Positions 40,617 through 50,524 of a stretch of 64,000 nucleotides of DNA are shown here, piece by piece (positions within the stretch are counted from its first letter, which is position 1; every line of letters begins with the position of its first letter). The notes under the pieces are model-generated. The model saw only the letters and a program-made list of their open reading frames with translations. It did not search any database and had not been told where the DNA came from. This DNA comes from Blastocladiella emersonii ATCC 22665. Lineage: Eukaryota; Blastocladiomycota; Blastocladiomycetes; Blastocladiales; Blastocladiaceae. The translations under genes and the position numbers were made by a program. Location of the stretch: positions 4,464,001-4,528,000 of the forward strand of contig JANHCV010000001.1 in the NCBI GenBank assembly GCA_025594325.1, given 5' to 3'.

Positions 40617-41128
40617 GGTGGCGGTGGTGGTGGGTGGGGGTGATGCGATTGGTGATGATGAGTGAGCGAATGCGATGAGTTGACGAGACTAGTTGGTCGT
40701 CGTCGTCGTAGCAGCAGCGAGGGTTGGTTGGTGGTGAAGGGAGAGGGGAGTGGTCGGGGGGCGGCGCGCGTTTTATAGGCGTCCCGACGCGTGTGCGGAT
40801 CGGATCCGCGCCAACGTGTTTGGGTTATCGCGTCGCGCCGCTCATGTCGCGCCCGCGGTGCGAGACATGGATACGGGCGAGAGACACTTGCCCGGCGCGT
40901 CGACGCGACGTGACGCGCTTTGACGATTTCTGCATCGACGGAGTGGGGCTCCGCCATGTGCAGGGACGCGTGCAAGAATGGTGGCTCAGCTCGCGTCACG
41001 GTGCGTCAACCCGCTATCGCAGTCCCGTCCCCCACCGCGACGAGAACCGTCTCCCACCCAGCAGCCGATCGACTTGCTTCTGCCCGCTTTGCGATAGGGG
41101 GAGAGCCAGCACGTTTATTCACTGCTGA
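40617..41128 (-). promoter_or_regulatory. D-LDH promoter region with TATA box
   Basis: On the minus strand a consensus TATAAAA lies at 40771-40777, about 155 nt before the D-LDH ATG. An ACGCGT-containing element (GACGCGTG) is at 40786-40793. The rest of this 512-bp stretch, up to the end of the Rtt106 gene, holds no gene I can support. Confidence 0.5.
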
Positions 41129-42567
41129 TCACGATGACATGGCCGCGCGCCGCGCCGACCGCGTCCGCCGGCCGATCTCGGGCGACTCGCCGCCGTCACC
41201 ATCTCCGCCGAGCGCCGCGACCTCGTTGCGCATGGCCGCAATCAGGTCCGCGTCCTCGGGCACCATGGTGGCCGCGTCCTCGTCGTCGGTGCCCGACCCC
41301 GAGTCGCTGTCGCTGTCGCTCTCGCCGCCCTCGTTGACGTCGTCGTCGTCCTCGGCCGCCGCGGTCGTGGTGGTCGGGATCACATCCATGCGGTCGTCCT
41401 CGTCCGACGAGTAGGACGGATCGTCGTCCTCGCTGTCGCCGAGGTCGCCGGCCGCGAGAAGCGCCGCCGCGCCGCGTCCCACCACGACGACCGGGCGTGC
41501 CGCCGCCGCCGGTTCCTCAGCGGCCGCGGTGGACTGGATGATACTCGCGCGGTGCGCGCGGATGTACGCCTCGATCGGTCCCGCGTCCTCGACATCGATC
41601 ATATCGAAGCTGACGACGCGCTTGCCGTCGGCGTCGCCGCCCTCGCCTGCCTCGACGTGCGCCGTGACCTGGAGGTCGACCTTGCTGCGCCCGTTGGCGA
41701 CGACGGCGAGCGCGTGGACGCGCGCGTGCGGGATCCACAGGAACGGCTTCTTGAGCCCGAACACGAGCCCGTCGGGCAGCAGCCACAGGAACCCGTCCTT
41801 GCCGCGCAGGTAGCACTCGACGTACGCGTGCCCCGCGCGCTTGCCCATGGCCGACTTTTTGGTCGACGTGAAGTCGGCTGGCGTCGCGACGGGGACGCCC
41901 GTGATGCGCTCGAATGCGGCTACGTTAGGCGCGTGTCAACAACTCTGCTTCCCACCGCTCCGCCTCAAAACGGACCAGCAAACGACTCGCTCCCGCCAGG
42001 CACCTGCGCGAGCGCGGCCTCGGGCACCGTGAGCGCGACGACCGCGGGCTCGAGCGCGCCAAACGCCGCCGCGTGCGCGGTCCCCGTCGCCTCGGGTTTG
42101 CCGAACAGCAGCACCATGCTCTGCTTCTTGGTCTTCTCGGGCACCGACACGACGACGGCCTTGCCGAGATCCGCGTGTGCGACGTGGTGCACGACCGCGC
42201 CGTCCGCGCCCACCAGGTACACGCGCGCCGCGTCCAGCACCACCGTGAGCTTGCGGCGCACGGGCGCCGACACGGACACGTCCGGGATCCGGACCAGCGG
42301 GTCCGTCGGCGCGTCGACAGGCGTGGTGGTGCGCGCGCGTTTCGCCGCGGGCGTGCCGGGCGCCGAGTCGTCCTCGGGCACGGCGCCGCGTTTGTTGGAG
42401 CTGGAGAGCGCCTGGATTACGTCCGTCACGACGGCGGCCTGGTCGGCCGACAGCGCGGCGACCAGCGACTCGACGCGCGCGAGGAGCGACGGGTCGTGCG
42501 CCAGCGCGGCTTGCCACGTCCGGCCCGGGGACGACGGGGTGCTGCTTGATGATGCGGTTTGTTCCAT
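41129..42567 (-). CDS. RTT106: Histone chaperone Rtt106
   Basis: Minus-strand exons 41976-42567 and 41129-41919 (56-nt intron, GTCCGT donor, TAG acceptor) give 460 aa. The N-terminal 60 residues are helical, as in the Rtt106 dimerisation region. Two PH-like domains follow: RRKLTVVLDAARVYLVG...VVSVPEKTKKQSMVLLFGK, and AYVECYLRGKDGFLWLLPDGLVFGLKKPFLWIPHARV. The second matches the Rtt106/Pob3 pattern (EGYLFFLPNGILFGFKKP). The C-terminus is very acidic (EDDDDVNEGGESDSDSDSG) and ends in a basic patch. Rtt106 deposits H3K56-acetylated H3-H4 during replication and in heterochromatin. It starts 138 bp from the divergent dynactin p27 gene. Confidence 0.85.
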
Positions 42568-42705
42568 GGTCGCTGCTGTGTGTGAAGGGAGAGAGGAGAA
42601 GCGTCGCGAGTGGGACTCGACGCTTCAGCGCGACCGACCTCGCTTCCATGAATCCGCGCACCGCCGCGTAACTTGCTGCAACTTATTGATCTCTCGGACT
42701 CGACC

Positions 42706-43456
42706 ATGGCCACCATCGTCTGCCAGGACGCTGAGTTGAAGGGCTCCATCACGCTGGGTAAGTCGCGGTAGTGCGCGAGTCGAGTCGAGTCGGGGCGACG
42801 CCACTGACCGCGCCGAGCGCGCCGACCTCAGGCGTCGGGACCATCATCCACCCCAAGTGCAAGATCATCTCGACCGCGGGCGGGCCCATTCTGATCGGCC
42901 GCAACAATATCTGCGAGGAGGGCGTGACTATCATCAACAAGTACGGCTGGGCCGCGGGGTGCATGCGCGTTGAGGGCGGGAGTTGACGCGCGCGCGGTCC
43001 GTGTAGCTCGAAGAGCGGCATGGTCATTGGCGACGACAACCTGTTCGAAGTCAACTGCTGTACGTAGCACAAAGAACGCGCCGGCGTGCACCGCGCTGAC
43101 ATCGCTGCGACGTGTAGACGTGGCGAGCAAGTACATTGGCCACCACAACGTGATTGAGCCCAAGGGTACGCCCTTCCCCACTCCTCCCCTGTCCCTCGAC
43201 CCGTCCACTCACCCCCGAACCCCTCTCAGCCGTGATTGGCGAGAACACGACCATCGGCGAGAACTGCGTGATCGGGGCCATGTGCACGACCGCGTCGGAC
43301 GAGGTGATCCCGTCCAACACGGTCATCTTCGGCAGCGACAACCAGCGGCGCACGCAGCGCCGCGAGGCCGCCGAGGAGCGCGCCGCCCTGCACGCGCGCC
43401 ACCTCGAGTACCTCCGCGAGACGCTGCCAAAGTACAACCACACCAAGCGCCTGTAA
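42706..43456 (+). CDS. DCTN6: Dynactin subunit 6 (p27)
   Basis: Five exons (42706-42757, 42832-42940, 43007-43059, 43118-43165, 43230-43456) give 162 aa; introns are 74, 66, 58 and 64 nt, dense for so small a gene. The left-handed beta-helix hexapeptide repeats are clear: VGTIIHPKCKIIS, GPILIGRNNICEEGVTI, MVIGDDNLFEVNC, YIGHHNVIEPKAVIGENTTI, CVIGA. The terminal helix LEYLRETLPKYNH matches DCTN6 (LMKILPNYHH). It caps the pointed end of dynactin with p25 and supports cargo choice by dynein. Loss of p27 is common in yeasts, so its presence fits an early-diverging filamentous or zoosporic fungus. Confidence 0.93.
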
Positions 43457-43496
43457 CTCTTTGACAATTGCAACTGTGTATATATAGAGAATCTGC

Positions 43497-44816
43497 TCAC
43501 CCGACGCGTGCCCGCTTCGAGGAGGACTCGGGAACAACAGCAGCGATGCCCGCGGCAGGCCACATCCACCCGCGCGGGTCCTCGACGTTGCCGCGCTGAA
43601 TGTCGCGCAGGCGCTGCGCGAGGTCGGCGAGCGGGTCGGCCGCAGGATCGGCGCCGTCCTTGACCTCGCCGTCCGCGTCGACGCCGGCCTTCCACGCGTC
43701 CACAATCACCGTCTCGGTCTTGCCGCTCACCTTGCGGTCGATGCGGTACACGGGCGTCACGACGACGGCCGTGCCCACAGCGCCGACGGCCACGATCGTC
43801 TCGCCCTCGACGGTCCCGTCGGCGATCTCGGCGTAGGCAATGGGCCGCGTCACGGGCGTCAGGCCGGCGTCGGCGGCGAGGTCCATGAGCGAGCGGCGCG
43901 TGACCGAGTTGAGGACGGACGTGGATTCCGGGGTGATGACGCGGGTCTGGGTGACGGCGAGGAAGTTGGAGGTGGCAAACTCGTCGACATGGGTGCGGGT
44001 CGCCGGGTCGAGGTACAGCGTGATCGGGTACCCCTTCGCCTTGGCGTCGCGCGCGGGGAGCAGCGTCGGGGCGTAGTTGCCCGCGAGCTTGTACGACCCG
44101 ACGCCGCGGGGCGCCGCGCGGTCAAAGTCGTCGCAGACCAGCGCCTTGACGGGCTTCCCGCCGCCCGAGTAGTACTCGCCGACGGGCGAGCACGTCACGA
44201 TGAACGTGAACTCGGTCGCCTCCTGCAGCCCGAGCTGCGGCCCGCTGCCGAACAGGAACGGCCGCACGTACAGCGACCCGCGCGCGCCCGCCGGCGGCAC
44301 GTACGCGGCGTTGCGCTCGATGCACGCCTCGATCGCCCCCAGGAAGATGGCCTCGGTCGGCGCCGCCATGAGCGCGCGCTCCGCACTGCGCACCATGCGC
44401 GCCCAGTTCTCGCGCGGGCGGAACACGCGCACCTTCCCGTCGCGCGCGTGCCGGTACGCCTTGAGGCCTTCGAAGCACGCCTGCCCGTAGTGCAGCGCCG
44501 TCGCCAGGATGCTGAGTGGGAGGTCGTGGCCCGCGACCCACGCGCCGTCGTCCCACCCGCCCGCGTCGCGACGCCACGTGTACCGGATGTGGCCCGCCGT
44601 CGCGATCAGGCCGAAGCCGAGGTTGTCAAAGTCGAGCGACGACGGGTCCGTGGGAGCGAGCGGCAGCGGCGCGTGCACCTTGCCGCCGGCGCGCAGCGGT
44701 TGCACGGCGGCCGTGGTCGCGGCTACGGCCTCGGCCTCGGGTGCATCGACGTCCGAGTGGGCGCGCTTGCCGGGCTTCGCGGTGATTGGGTAGGTCGAGG
44801 AGGATCCCTTGGCCAT
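43497..44816 (-). CDS. Branched-chain amino acid aminotransferase
   Basis: Intronless, 439 aa, PLP fold class IV. Key blocks: LHYGQACFEGLKAYR, the substrate-binding region RSAERALMAAPTE, SLYVRPFLFGSGPQLGL, the PLP lysine Lys243 in GSYKLAGNYAP, DEFATSNFLAV, and GTAVVVTPVYRI. It transfers amino groups between Leu/Ile/Val and 2-oxoglutarate. The first 40 residues are Ala/Pro-rich with few of the Arg and hydrophobic residues expected of a mitochondrial presequence, so a cytosolic form is likely. A C-terminal SSSKRARVG is a basic tail, possibly nuclear-localising but probably incidental. It converges with DCTN6, ending 40 bp away. Confidence 0.92.
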   Translation of the reverse strand: MAKGSSSTYPITAKPGKRAHSDVDAPEAEAVAATTAAVQPLRAGGKVHAPLPLAPTDPSSLDFDNLGFGLIATAGHIRYTWRRDAGGWDDGAWVAGHDLPLSILATALHYGQACFEGLKAYRHARDGKVRVFRPRENWARMVRSAERALMAAPTEAIFLGAIEACIERNAAYVPPAGARGSLYVRPFLFGSGPQLGLQEATEFTFIVTCSPVGEYYSGGGKPVKALVCDDFDRAAPRGVGSYKLAGNYAPTLLPARDAKAKGYPITLYLDPATRTHVDEFATSNFLAVTQTRVITPESTSVLNSVTRRSLMDLAADAGLTPVTRPIAYAEIADGTVEGETIVAVGAVGTAVVVTPVYRIDRKVSGKTETVIVDAWKAGVDADGEVKDGADPAADPLADLAQRLRDIQRGNVEDPRGWMWPAAGIAAVVPESSSKRARVG

Positions 44817-45263
44817 GGTGGTTGATTCGTTTGGTTTACGTTACACTTCCACGGCCGGGCAGCGGGCCTCGGTCCCTTCTTGTACCCCCTCCAACGGCCC
44901 CGGCCGGGCCCTCCCACGGAGCCCACGGCGTCGTTGGGGACCGCGGCCACAGGTGCTGTGACTCCAAGCCGTATCTGCGGGCCGTGGCGCGACGCGGCGC
45001 GCCGTGGCGAATTCATCGCATCTCGCGGCGTGGTGCTGCTTTTCACGCCGCGAACACTTTTGATATCCGCTCAGCCGACCGCATTTCCGTGATTGGCCGG
45101 GCGTCACGCGATGTGCGGCCACTCGCCGCGTCCAGCGACGCGCGGCTGCGAGTCAGCCCGGGTCGGCTGACCGCCGTAAACAAGTTTCGCGGCGCCTGCG
45201 CGCGGAGACGCGTGAGGACGCGACCAGTGTCCATTTTGGCACACACCAACGTCGACGTATACC
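44817..45263. other. Divergent promoter region, aminotransferase / Pet127
   Basis: This 447-bp stretch between two divergent starts (44816 and 45264) contains both promoters. No RNA gene or open frame is supported. The GACGCGTC octamer is absent, although ACGCGTG occurs at 45209-45215. Confidence 0.35.
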
Positions 45264-47351
45264 ATGTATCGCACTCTATGCAGCAGGCGCACGGCCGCTG
45301 CCGCCTCGGGCTCCCTCGCGTCGCCGTCGCCGCTGGCGCCGCCCGCGCTGGCCCGTGCCGCGAGCACGCGCGCGCGCGACCGCGCCAAGCTCGCCAACAA
45401 GCTGTCGCCGCGCCGCGACCATGCCGCCGCCAAGGGCAAGGGCAAGCAGCAGCGCGAGGCTGCCTCGTCCTCGTCGTCGCCCATCCCCGCAGCGGTCGGG
45501 ATCGGCATGGTGGGCGGCGCCGCGGCGGCGCTGCCGTCGTTCGGGATGGGCGGTGCCGCGGTGGATCCGTGGGCCGCGGGGTTTGAGGTGAGCTCGGCCA
45601 GTAAGAGCCACAAGGCCGCCAAGCAGCAGTCGTCGAACCGCATGGAGTGGGTCACGATCAGCGGGACCGACTTCAAGTACGACATGGTCAAGCCGCCCGC
45701 CGAGGTCCGTGTCGCGGAGCTGCGGCACGGGCTCGATCGCGTGCTCTTCAAGTACGCTCCTCTCTCTTTTTCGGGAGTGAGACCCGCAGCTGACACGCTG
45801 AGTGTAGCCCCGGCGTGCACTTTCTGCAGGACCCGCGGTCGGGCGTGTACAACTTTGACCCGTACCTGCAGCGCATCGCGCACCCGGACGACGTCAACTT
45901 TGACACGTTCCCGCCGTACATCACGGCGTCCAAGGACCCGCAGCTGCGCGCCATGGCCAAGCGCGAGGGCTGCTCGTTCGTGTCGTCGACCTCGTCCATT
46001 TCCGGCGCCATGTCGCAAATGTACTTTATGATGACGGGCGGGAAGCCGCTCGATATCAGCAAGCTGTCGCACGACTTTATCTCCCAGGTACGTCGGCTGC
46101 GGTGACTGAGGCGAGCGAACGCTGACAATGTTGTGTGTCTAGTCGACCGCCTTTACCCGGATCATGCGCTCGCCAACGTCGGTGGTGCTGACGCGGCAGG
46201 AGAACGGCGTGTACTCGGTGGACGCGGACAAGTCGTACGACAAGCGCGAGACGATCCTGACGCGGCTCGGCAAGTCCATGGAGCGGATGCTGACGACGAC
46301 GCGCGACGAGTTTGCGTCGCAGCACCTGATCAAGAACGTGGGCGCCGCGAAACCCGCGCAGTCGTCGGTCCCCGAGGAGGCGTACGCGTACGGGCGCGCG
46401 GGCGGGATGCTTCTGCGCGCGCAGCTCGACTGCTACGACCCGCGCCTGCCGCGCAAGACGTTTGATCTCAAGACGCGCGCGACGCTGGCCGTGCGCATGA
46501 ACGCCGACAACGTCGACGACAATGTCCTGTACCACATCAAGTACGCGCACGGCCTGTTCGCGTCGTACGAGCGCGAGTACTACGACATGATCCGCGCCGC
46601 CTTCCTCAAGTACTCGCTGCAGGTGCGCATCGGGCACATGGACGGCATCATGGTCGCCTTCCACAACACGGCGCGCATCTTCGGGTTCCAGTACATCTCG
46701 CTCGAGGAAATGGACAGCTCGCTGTTCGGCGGGTCCGCCTTCGCCGACCAGACTTTCGCCCTGTCGGCACAGCTCCTCGAGGCGATCCTGCGCCGTGCCG
46801 TCGACACGCACCCGGACGCGCGCGTCCTGCGCGTCACGTTTGACACGGAGCGCGGCGAGAACGCCGTGTACGTCGAGGAGGTGCCCGGCGGTAACGCCGA
46901 CGACATGCACCTCGACCGGCTCAACCCGCGCAACGCCAGCAAGTTCAACCCGCCGCCCATGTCCCGGTTCCGCGTCTACTCGGCCGGGTCCGTCAACGGC
47001 GAGCCCCTCGCCGACGATACCGCGCACCCGCGCTACCTCAACCCCACGGACGAGTGGAAGCTCCGGTACGCGATCACGACCGAGGGCGCCAGCGACCACC
47101 TCGCCTTCGACTACTTCAAGCTCCGCCGCGCCCAGGACGAGGCCCGCCGGTCCCGCCCCGAGCCCGTTCCTGGAGCTGACGACCGAAACAAGTCGGGCAG
47201 CCTCATGGCCAAGGTCCGCCGCCATTTCGTGTCCGAGGACGAGGCCGCGCTCGACGCCGAGGCCACCAAGGTCATGTACAAGTCGCGGTTCCCCGTGGCG
47301 GTGCCCATGACCAAGCGGGGCGAGGTCAAGGACGCCGGGTGGGATCTGTGA
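45264..47351 (+). CDS. PET127: Pet127-family mitochondrial mRNA-processing protein
   Basis: Exons 45264-45751, 45808-46087 and 46143-47351 give 658 aa; introns of 56 and 55 nt. The N-terminus (MYRTLCSRRTAAAASGSLA) is a mitochondrial presequence. The core has the Pet127 pattern: NPGVHFLQDPRSGVYNFDPYLQ, FPPYITASKDPQLRAMAK, SSTSSISGAMSQMYFMMTG, TRIMRSPTSVVL, YSVDADKSYDKRETILTRLGKSMERMLTT, then LDCYDPRLP and RIGHMDGIMVAFHNTARIFGFQY. In yeast Pet127 is a membrane-bound factor needed for 5' processing and stability of mitochondrial mRNAs and contacts the mitochondrial RNA polymerase. The family is mainly fungal and protist. The splice junction that restores NPGVH supports the gene model. Confidence 0.9.
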
Positions 47352-47447
47352 GCGGTTGTGGTGATTTATAGTAGGTAGATATGCAAAATAATTACTTTCG
47401 TTTATGTACACGGTGTCGATCGAGTTGCGCGCTCCCACGCGCGCCGA

Positions 47448-48104
47448 CTACACGGGCAGGCCGCCAAAGTCGGACTTGCTGCCGCCTCCGCCGCCGTTGG
47501 CCGCGGACCGGCGGCGCCGGCGGTGGCCGTGGCCGTTGTGCCGGAGCAAGCTCCGCGCGTAGGCCCAGTACACGCCCGACCACGCGGCAGCCACGGCCAT
47601 GCCCGTCCACCAGACCGCGGGCGGGATCGGGTCGGGCGGCGGGACGCCGTTGAGGACGAGCACCAGCACCGCGATGAGCCACGCCGCGACGTGCATCCCG
47701 GCAAACCACTGCAGCTGCACGCCGTGCCTCCGGACCGCCGACCGCACGGCCCACGCGTAGAAGACCGCGGGCACCGCGAGCGCCAGCGCGCAGATCAGCC
47801 ACAGGAACCCGCGCGACGGCGGCGGGTTCGTCGGCAGCGTCGTGTCTGGCCGGCTCGGGTCGTCGGTGATCAGGTCCACGGCGTTCCAGATGCCGAGCGC
47901 GAGGCACGCGGTCAGGGAGAGGGAGAGGCCCACGAGCGTGGCCGTGTGGAGGAGGGAGGAGGAGGACCGAGGGTGCGAGGAGCTCAAAGAGGAGGTTGGT
48001 GATGGCGGCTGCGAGCCCGCGTAGTCGTCGCCCGGCGCGGTGCGCGAGCTGGCCGAGGTGTCGCACCGCGACGGTGGTGGGATGCCGCGCGCGAGCTTGG
48101 CCAT
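47448..48104 (-). CDS. Small four-helix membrane protein, unknown
   Basis: The Met at 48104 (MAKLARGIPPP) gives 218 aa without introns; an upstream in-frame Met would add a low-complexity stretch. After 55 disordered residues there are four hydrophobic segments: TLVGLSLSLTACLALGIW, LWLICALALAVPAVFYAWAV, MHVAAWLIAVLVLVLNGV and WWTGMAVAAAWSGVYWAYA. The C-terminal tail is basic and glycine-rich (HNGHGHRRRRRS). No family is recognised. It converges with Pet127, ending 96 bp away. Confidence 0.6.
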   Translation of the reverse strand: MAKLARGIPPPSRCDTSASSRTAPGDDYAGSQPPSPTSSLSSSHPRSSSSLLHTATLVGLSLSLTACLALGIWNAVDLITDDPSRPDTTLPTNPPPSRGFLWLICALALAVPAVFYAWAVRSAVRRHGVQLQWFAGMHVAAWLIAVLVLVLNGVPPPDPIPPAVWWTGMAVAAAWSGVYWAYARSLLRHNGHGHRRRRRSAANGGGGGSKSDFGGLPV

Positions 48105-48461
48105 GGTCGGTCGGTGGTTGTCGGTGATGGGTTGTCGGTTGTCGGTGGTGGTGGCGCGCGAGGGCCCGTGGGAAGCGCGAGGGCGGAGGTCGGCGCGGCG
48201 AGTTGATGGCAATGCACACAGTCGCGGCGGGCGAGGGACGGGCGGAGGCTATATACCGCCAGCGCGAACGTATGGCAAGGGAATCCGATGCGGCGCCGGC
48301 ACGGCCCACGGGGGCGCTCCCCGCGACGCCAAGACCGGCGGTGCGTGTGGCGCGCGCGCCCTCGCCATACCACACCCGTGCGCATGGCCATCGCGATAAA
48401 TATCTCCCCGCGTTCTTGTTCCTATCGCGATATTTAACCCGCTACTAGTGTGTATTCCTAC
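48105..48461. other. Intergenic region with repeated TCGCGATA words
   Basis: Upstream of the 4TM gene and downstream of the AP-3 mu gene. Two related words, ATCGCGATAAATA (from about 48393) and ATCGCGATATTTA (from about 48424), form an imperfect repeat around TCGCGA. No gene is seen. Confidence 0.4.
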
Positions 48462-50320
48462 CTAACACGTCACCCGGTACTCGAGCCCGTCCACCGCCGT
48501 CGTGTACCGCACGCCCTGGTACACCTTGTACTCCTCGCGCCGCACGCCGACGCGCGCCACCTTGAGCCCCGTCGCCGTCTGCCCGACGACCGCCCCCGAC
48601 AGCGCCGCCGTCACGACGCACGGCACACGCGCGGTATCGGCCCCCGCGCCGCCGGCGCCGAGCACGGGCGTCGCCGCGTCGACCTGCGCGGGCGCCACAA
48701 ACAGCGTGAGCGTCGGCACACTCGCGGCCGCGGACGACGCTGAGGAGGTGCCGAGGAGCGCGCGCCCGTTGCCGTTGGTCGCGCCCGTCGAGCTGCTGAC
48801 CATGCCGCCGACCGCGGCCGCCGTCGACGAGATGCCCGCCGCCGCGGCGCCCAGGCCGCGCGCGAGACTCGGTGCCGCGGCCGCGGGCGCAGAGACAGCG
48901 AGCTTGGACAGCGCGGCCGCTGCGACCCCACCGACGGCCACCGCCGCGCCGCCGCTCGCCCCGTTCCCACCACCGTTCGCGGCCCCCGCCGCCGCCGCGG
49001 CGTTGGGTCGCCAGTCGACGACCGTGGCCGTATTCGCGCGCGTGGTGCCGCGCGAGCACCGGTGCGTGGTGACGGCAAACTGTGGCGGGACCGTGACGCG
49101 GAGGGCGACGTGGTCGGCGGCGGTCCAGTCCCACGACGCCGCCGCGGGACCCGACCCGACGCGTGCGCCCGTCGGGTCGCCCAGCGTCACGGTCACGGTG
49201 ATGCGCGCGGGCGATGCCGGGTCGCGTACGGCTTTCACGCGGACCCACGCGGTCGCGGACGCGAGCAGGTCCGCGTCCAGGTCGTCTGGCGAGGTCGTTG
49301 GGTGGTGCGCGTACTCGACGAGGGTGGCTTTGCCCTCGGGCGGCGTGCACGCGAGTTCGGCGGGCAGACCCGACCCGGGCAGTGCGGTCGCAGGGCGGGG
49401 GTGCTTGGACCCGGCCACCACGCAGTCGTGCTGCGCCGCGAGCGACAGGGACCGCAGCGGCGCGCCGGCGAGCGCCACGTCCAGGATCGGGAGCCCCGAC
49501 AGCTTGGTGTTGGCGTGCAGGTACCCGTGGACACGGATCGACCCGCGCGCGCCGGTCGCGGGCGACCGCTTCTGCCCTTGGTGGGATGGCTGCGAGGACA
49601 GGTGCACCGTCCCCGAAATCCGCTCGTCGACGTCCACGTACACCTCGTTGGCGGTATGCTTGACGAGGGCGCGGCGCCACGGCGCGCTGACGGACGTGCG
49701 CGCGGCCGCGGGCCCCGACGCCGGCGCCATGACCTGGCCCATGACAGTCGTCGCGAGCCTTGACAGCAGGTCGGGGACTGGCAGCGTCGCCGTCAGCTGG
49801 TTCGCGTACACGTGCACGGGCAGCCCGCCGCACGCCAGCTCGTCCACAATCAGCGCCACCTGCACCGCCTCGCGCGCCAGCACAGCGGGCGTCAGCGGCG
49901 TCCAGTAGTGCGCGAGCGCCGATACCCAGTCGTGCAGGAACTGGCCCGCCGCGACAAACGCCGACCCGATGTCGGTGGTAGGGGATAGCAGGACCGCCCA
50001 GTGCACGCCGCACCCGCGAAGGTACACGACGGCGCGGCCCGTCGACTCGTGCGTGTGCAGCAGCGGCGCCAACAGCGTCCCCGCCACGGCGCCGCTGGGC
50101 GACTGCGGGATTGCGGCGGCGGAGCGCGAGGACGGGTGCTGGTCGAGCGCCTGTTCTAGCAGCGCGCGCAGGCCCGGCGCGTCGGGCGCCGCGGATGGCG
50201 GGCGGAGTTGCCGGTGGAAGAGCACGCCGCTACACGGTCGACCGGGTCAGGGACGGGGCGGGCGTGGCACCAGGTGTGTGTGTGCACTCACTTTTCTCCG
50301 CGGATCAGGACAGCTTCCAT
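48462..50320 (-). CDS. AP-3 complex mu (medium) subunit
   Basis: Exon 1 (50292-50320) encodes MEAVLIRGE and is joined over a 62-nt intron (50230-50291, GTGAGT donor, TAG acceptor) to 48462-50229, giving 598 aa. The longin-like N-terminus includes AREAVQVALIVDELACGGLP. The mu-homology domain starts APWRRALVKHTANEVYVDVDE, continues RVHGYLHANTKLSGLPILDV and CTPPEGKATLVEY, and ends GLKVARVGVRREEYKVYQGVRY, close to GLKVNRLDMYGEKYKPFKGVKY of AP-3 mu. AP-3 sorts cargo from Golgi/endosomes to vacuole or lysosome. An Ala/Gly/Ser-rich insertion of about 100 residues (about 390-500) interrupts the mu domain. The gene shares a 204-bp promoter with the divergent CEP76-like gene. Confidence 0.85.
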
Positions 50321-50458
50321 TGCAGCAAGCGAGGGTTTGGGTGTAAGAGAGAGAGAGAGAGAGGTGCGGTAGGGGGTCGTTGACTTAGAGGGAGGCGACC
50401 GAAAGGTTGAGCCACACGGCGTCCTGTGGTCACGCCGCCCCGCGTGGGGGTGCGACGC

Positions 50459-50466
50459 GACGCGTC
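50459..50466. promoter_or_regulatory. GACGCGTC octamer in the AP-3 mu / CEP76-like divergent promoter
   Basis: A single exact copy lies 58 bp before the CEP76-like ATG (50525) and 139 bp before the AP-3 mu ATG (50320). It is placed so that one site could serve both genes. Confidence 0.4.
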
Positions 50467-50524
50467 GGTCAGCGCGCCGATCGCTGCTCGTCCCTGTTCG
50501 CTCCCCACCGACGCACCGTACGCC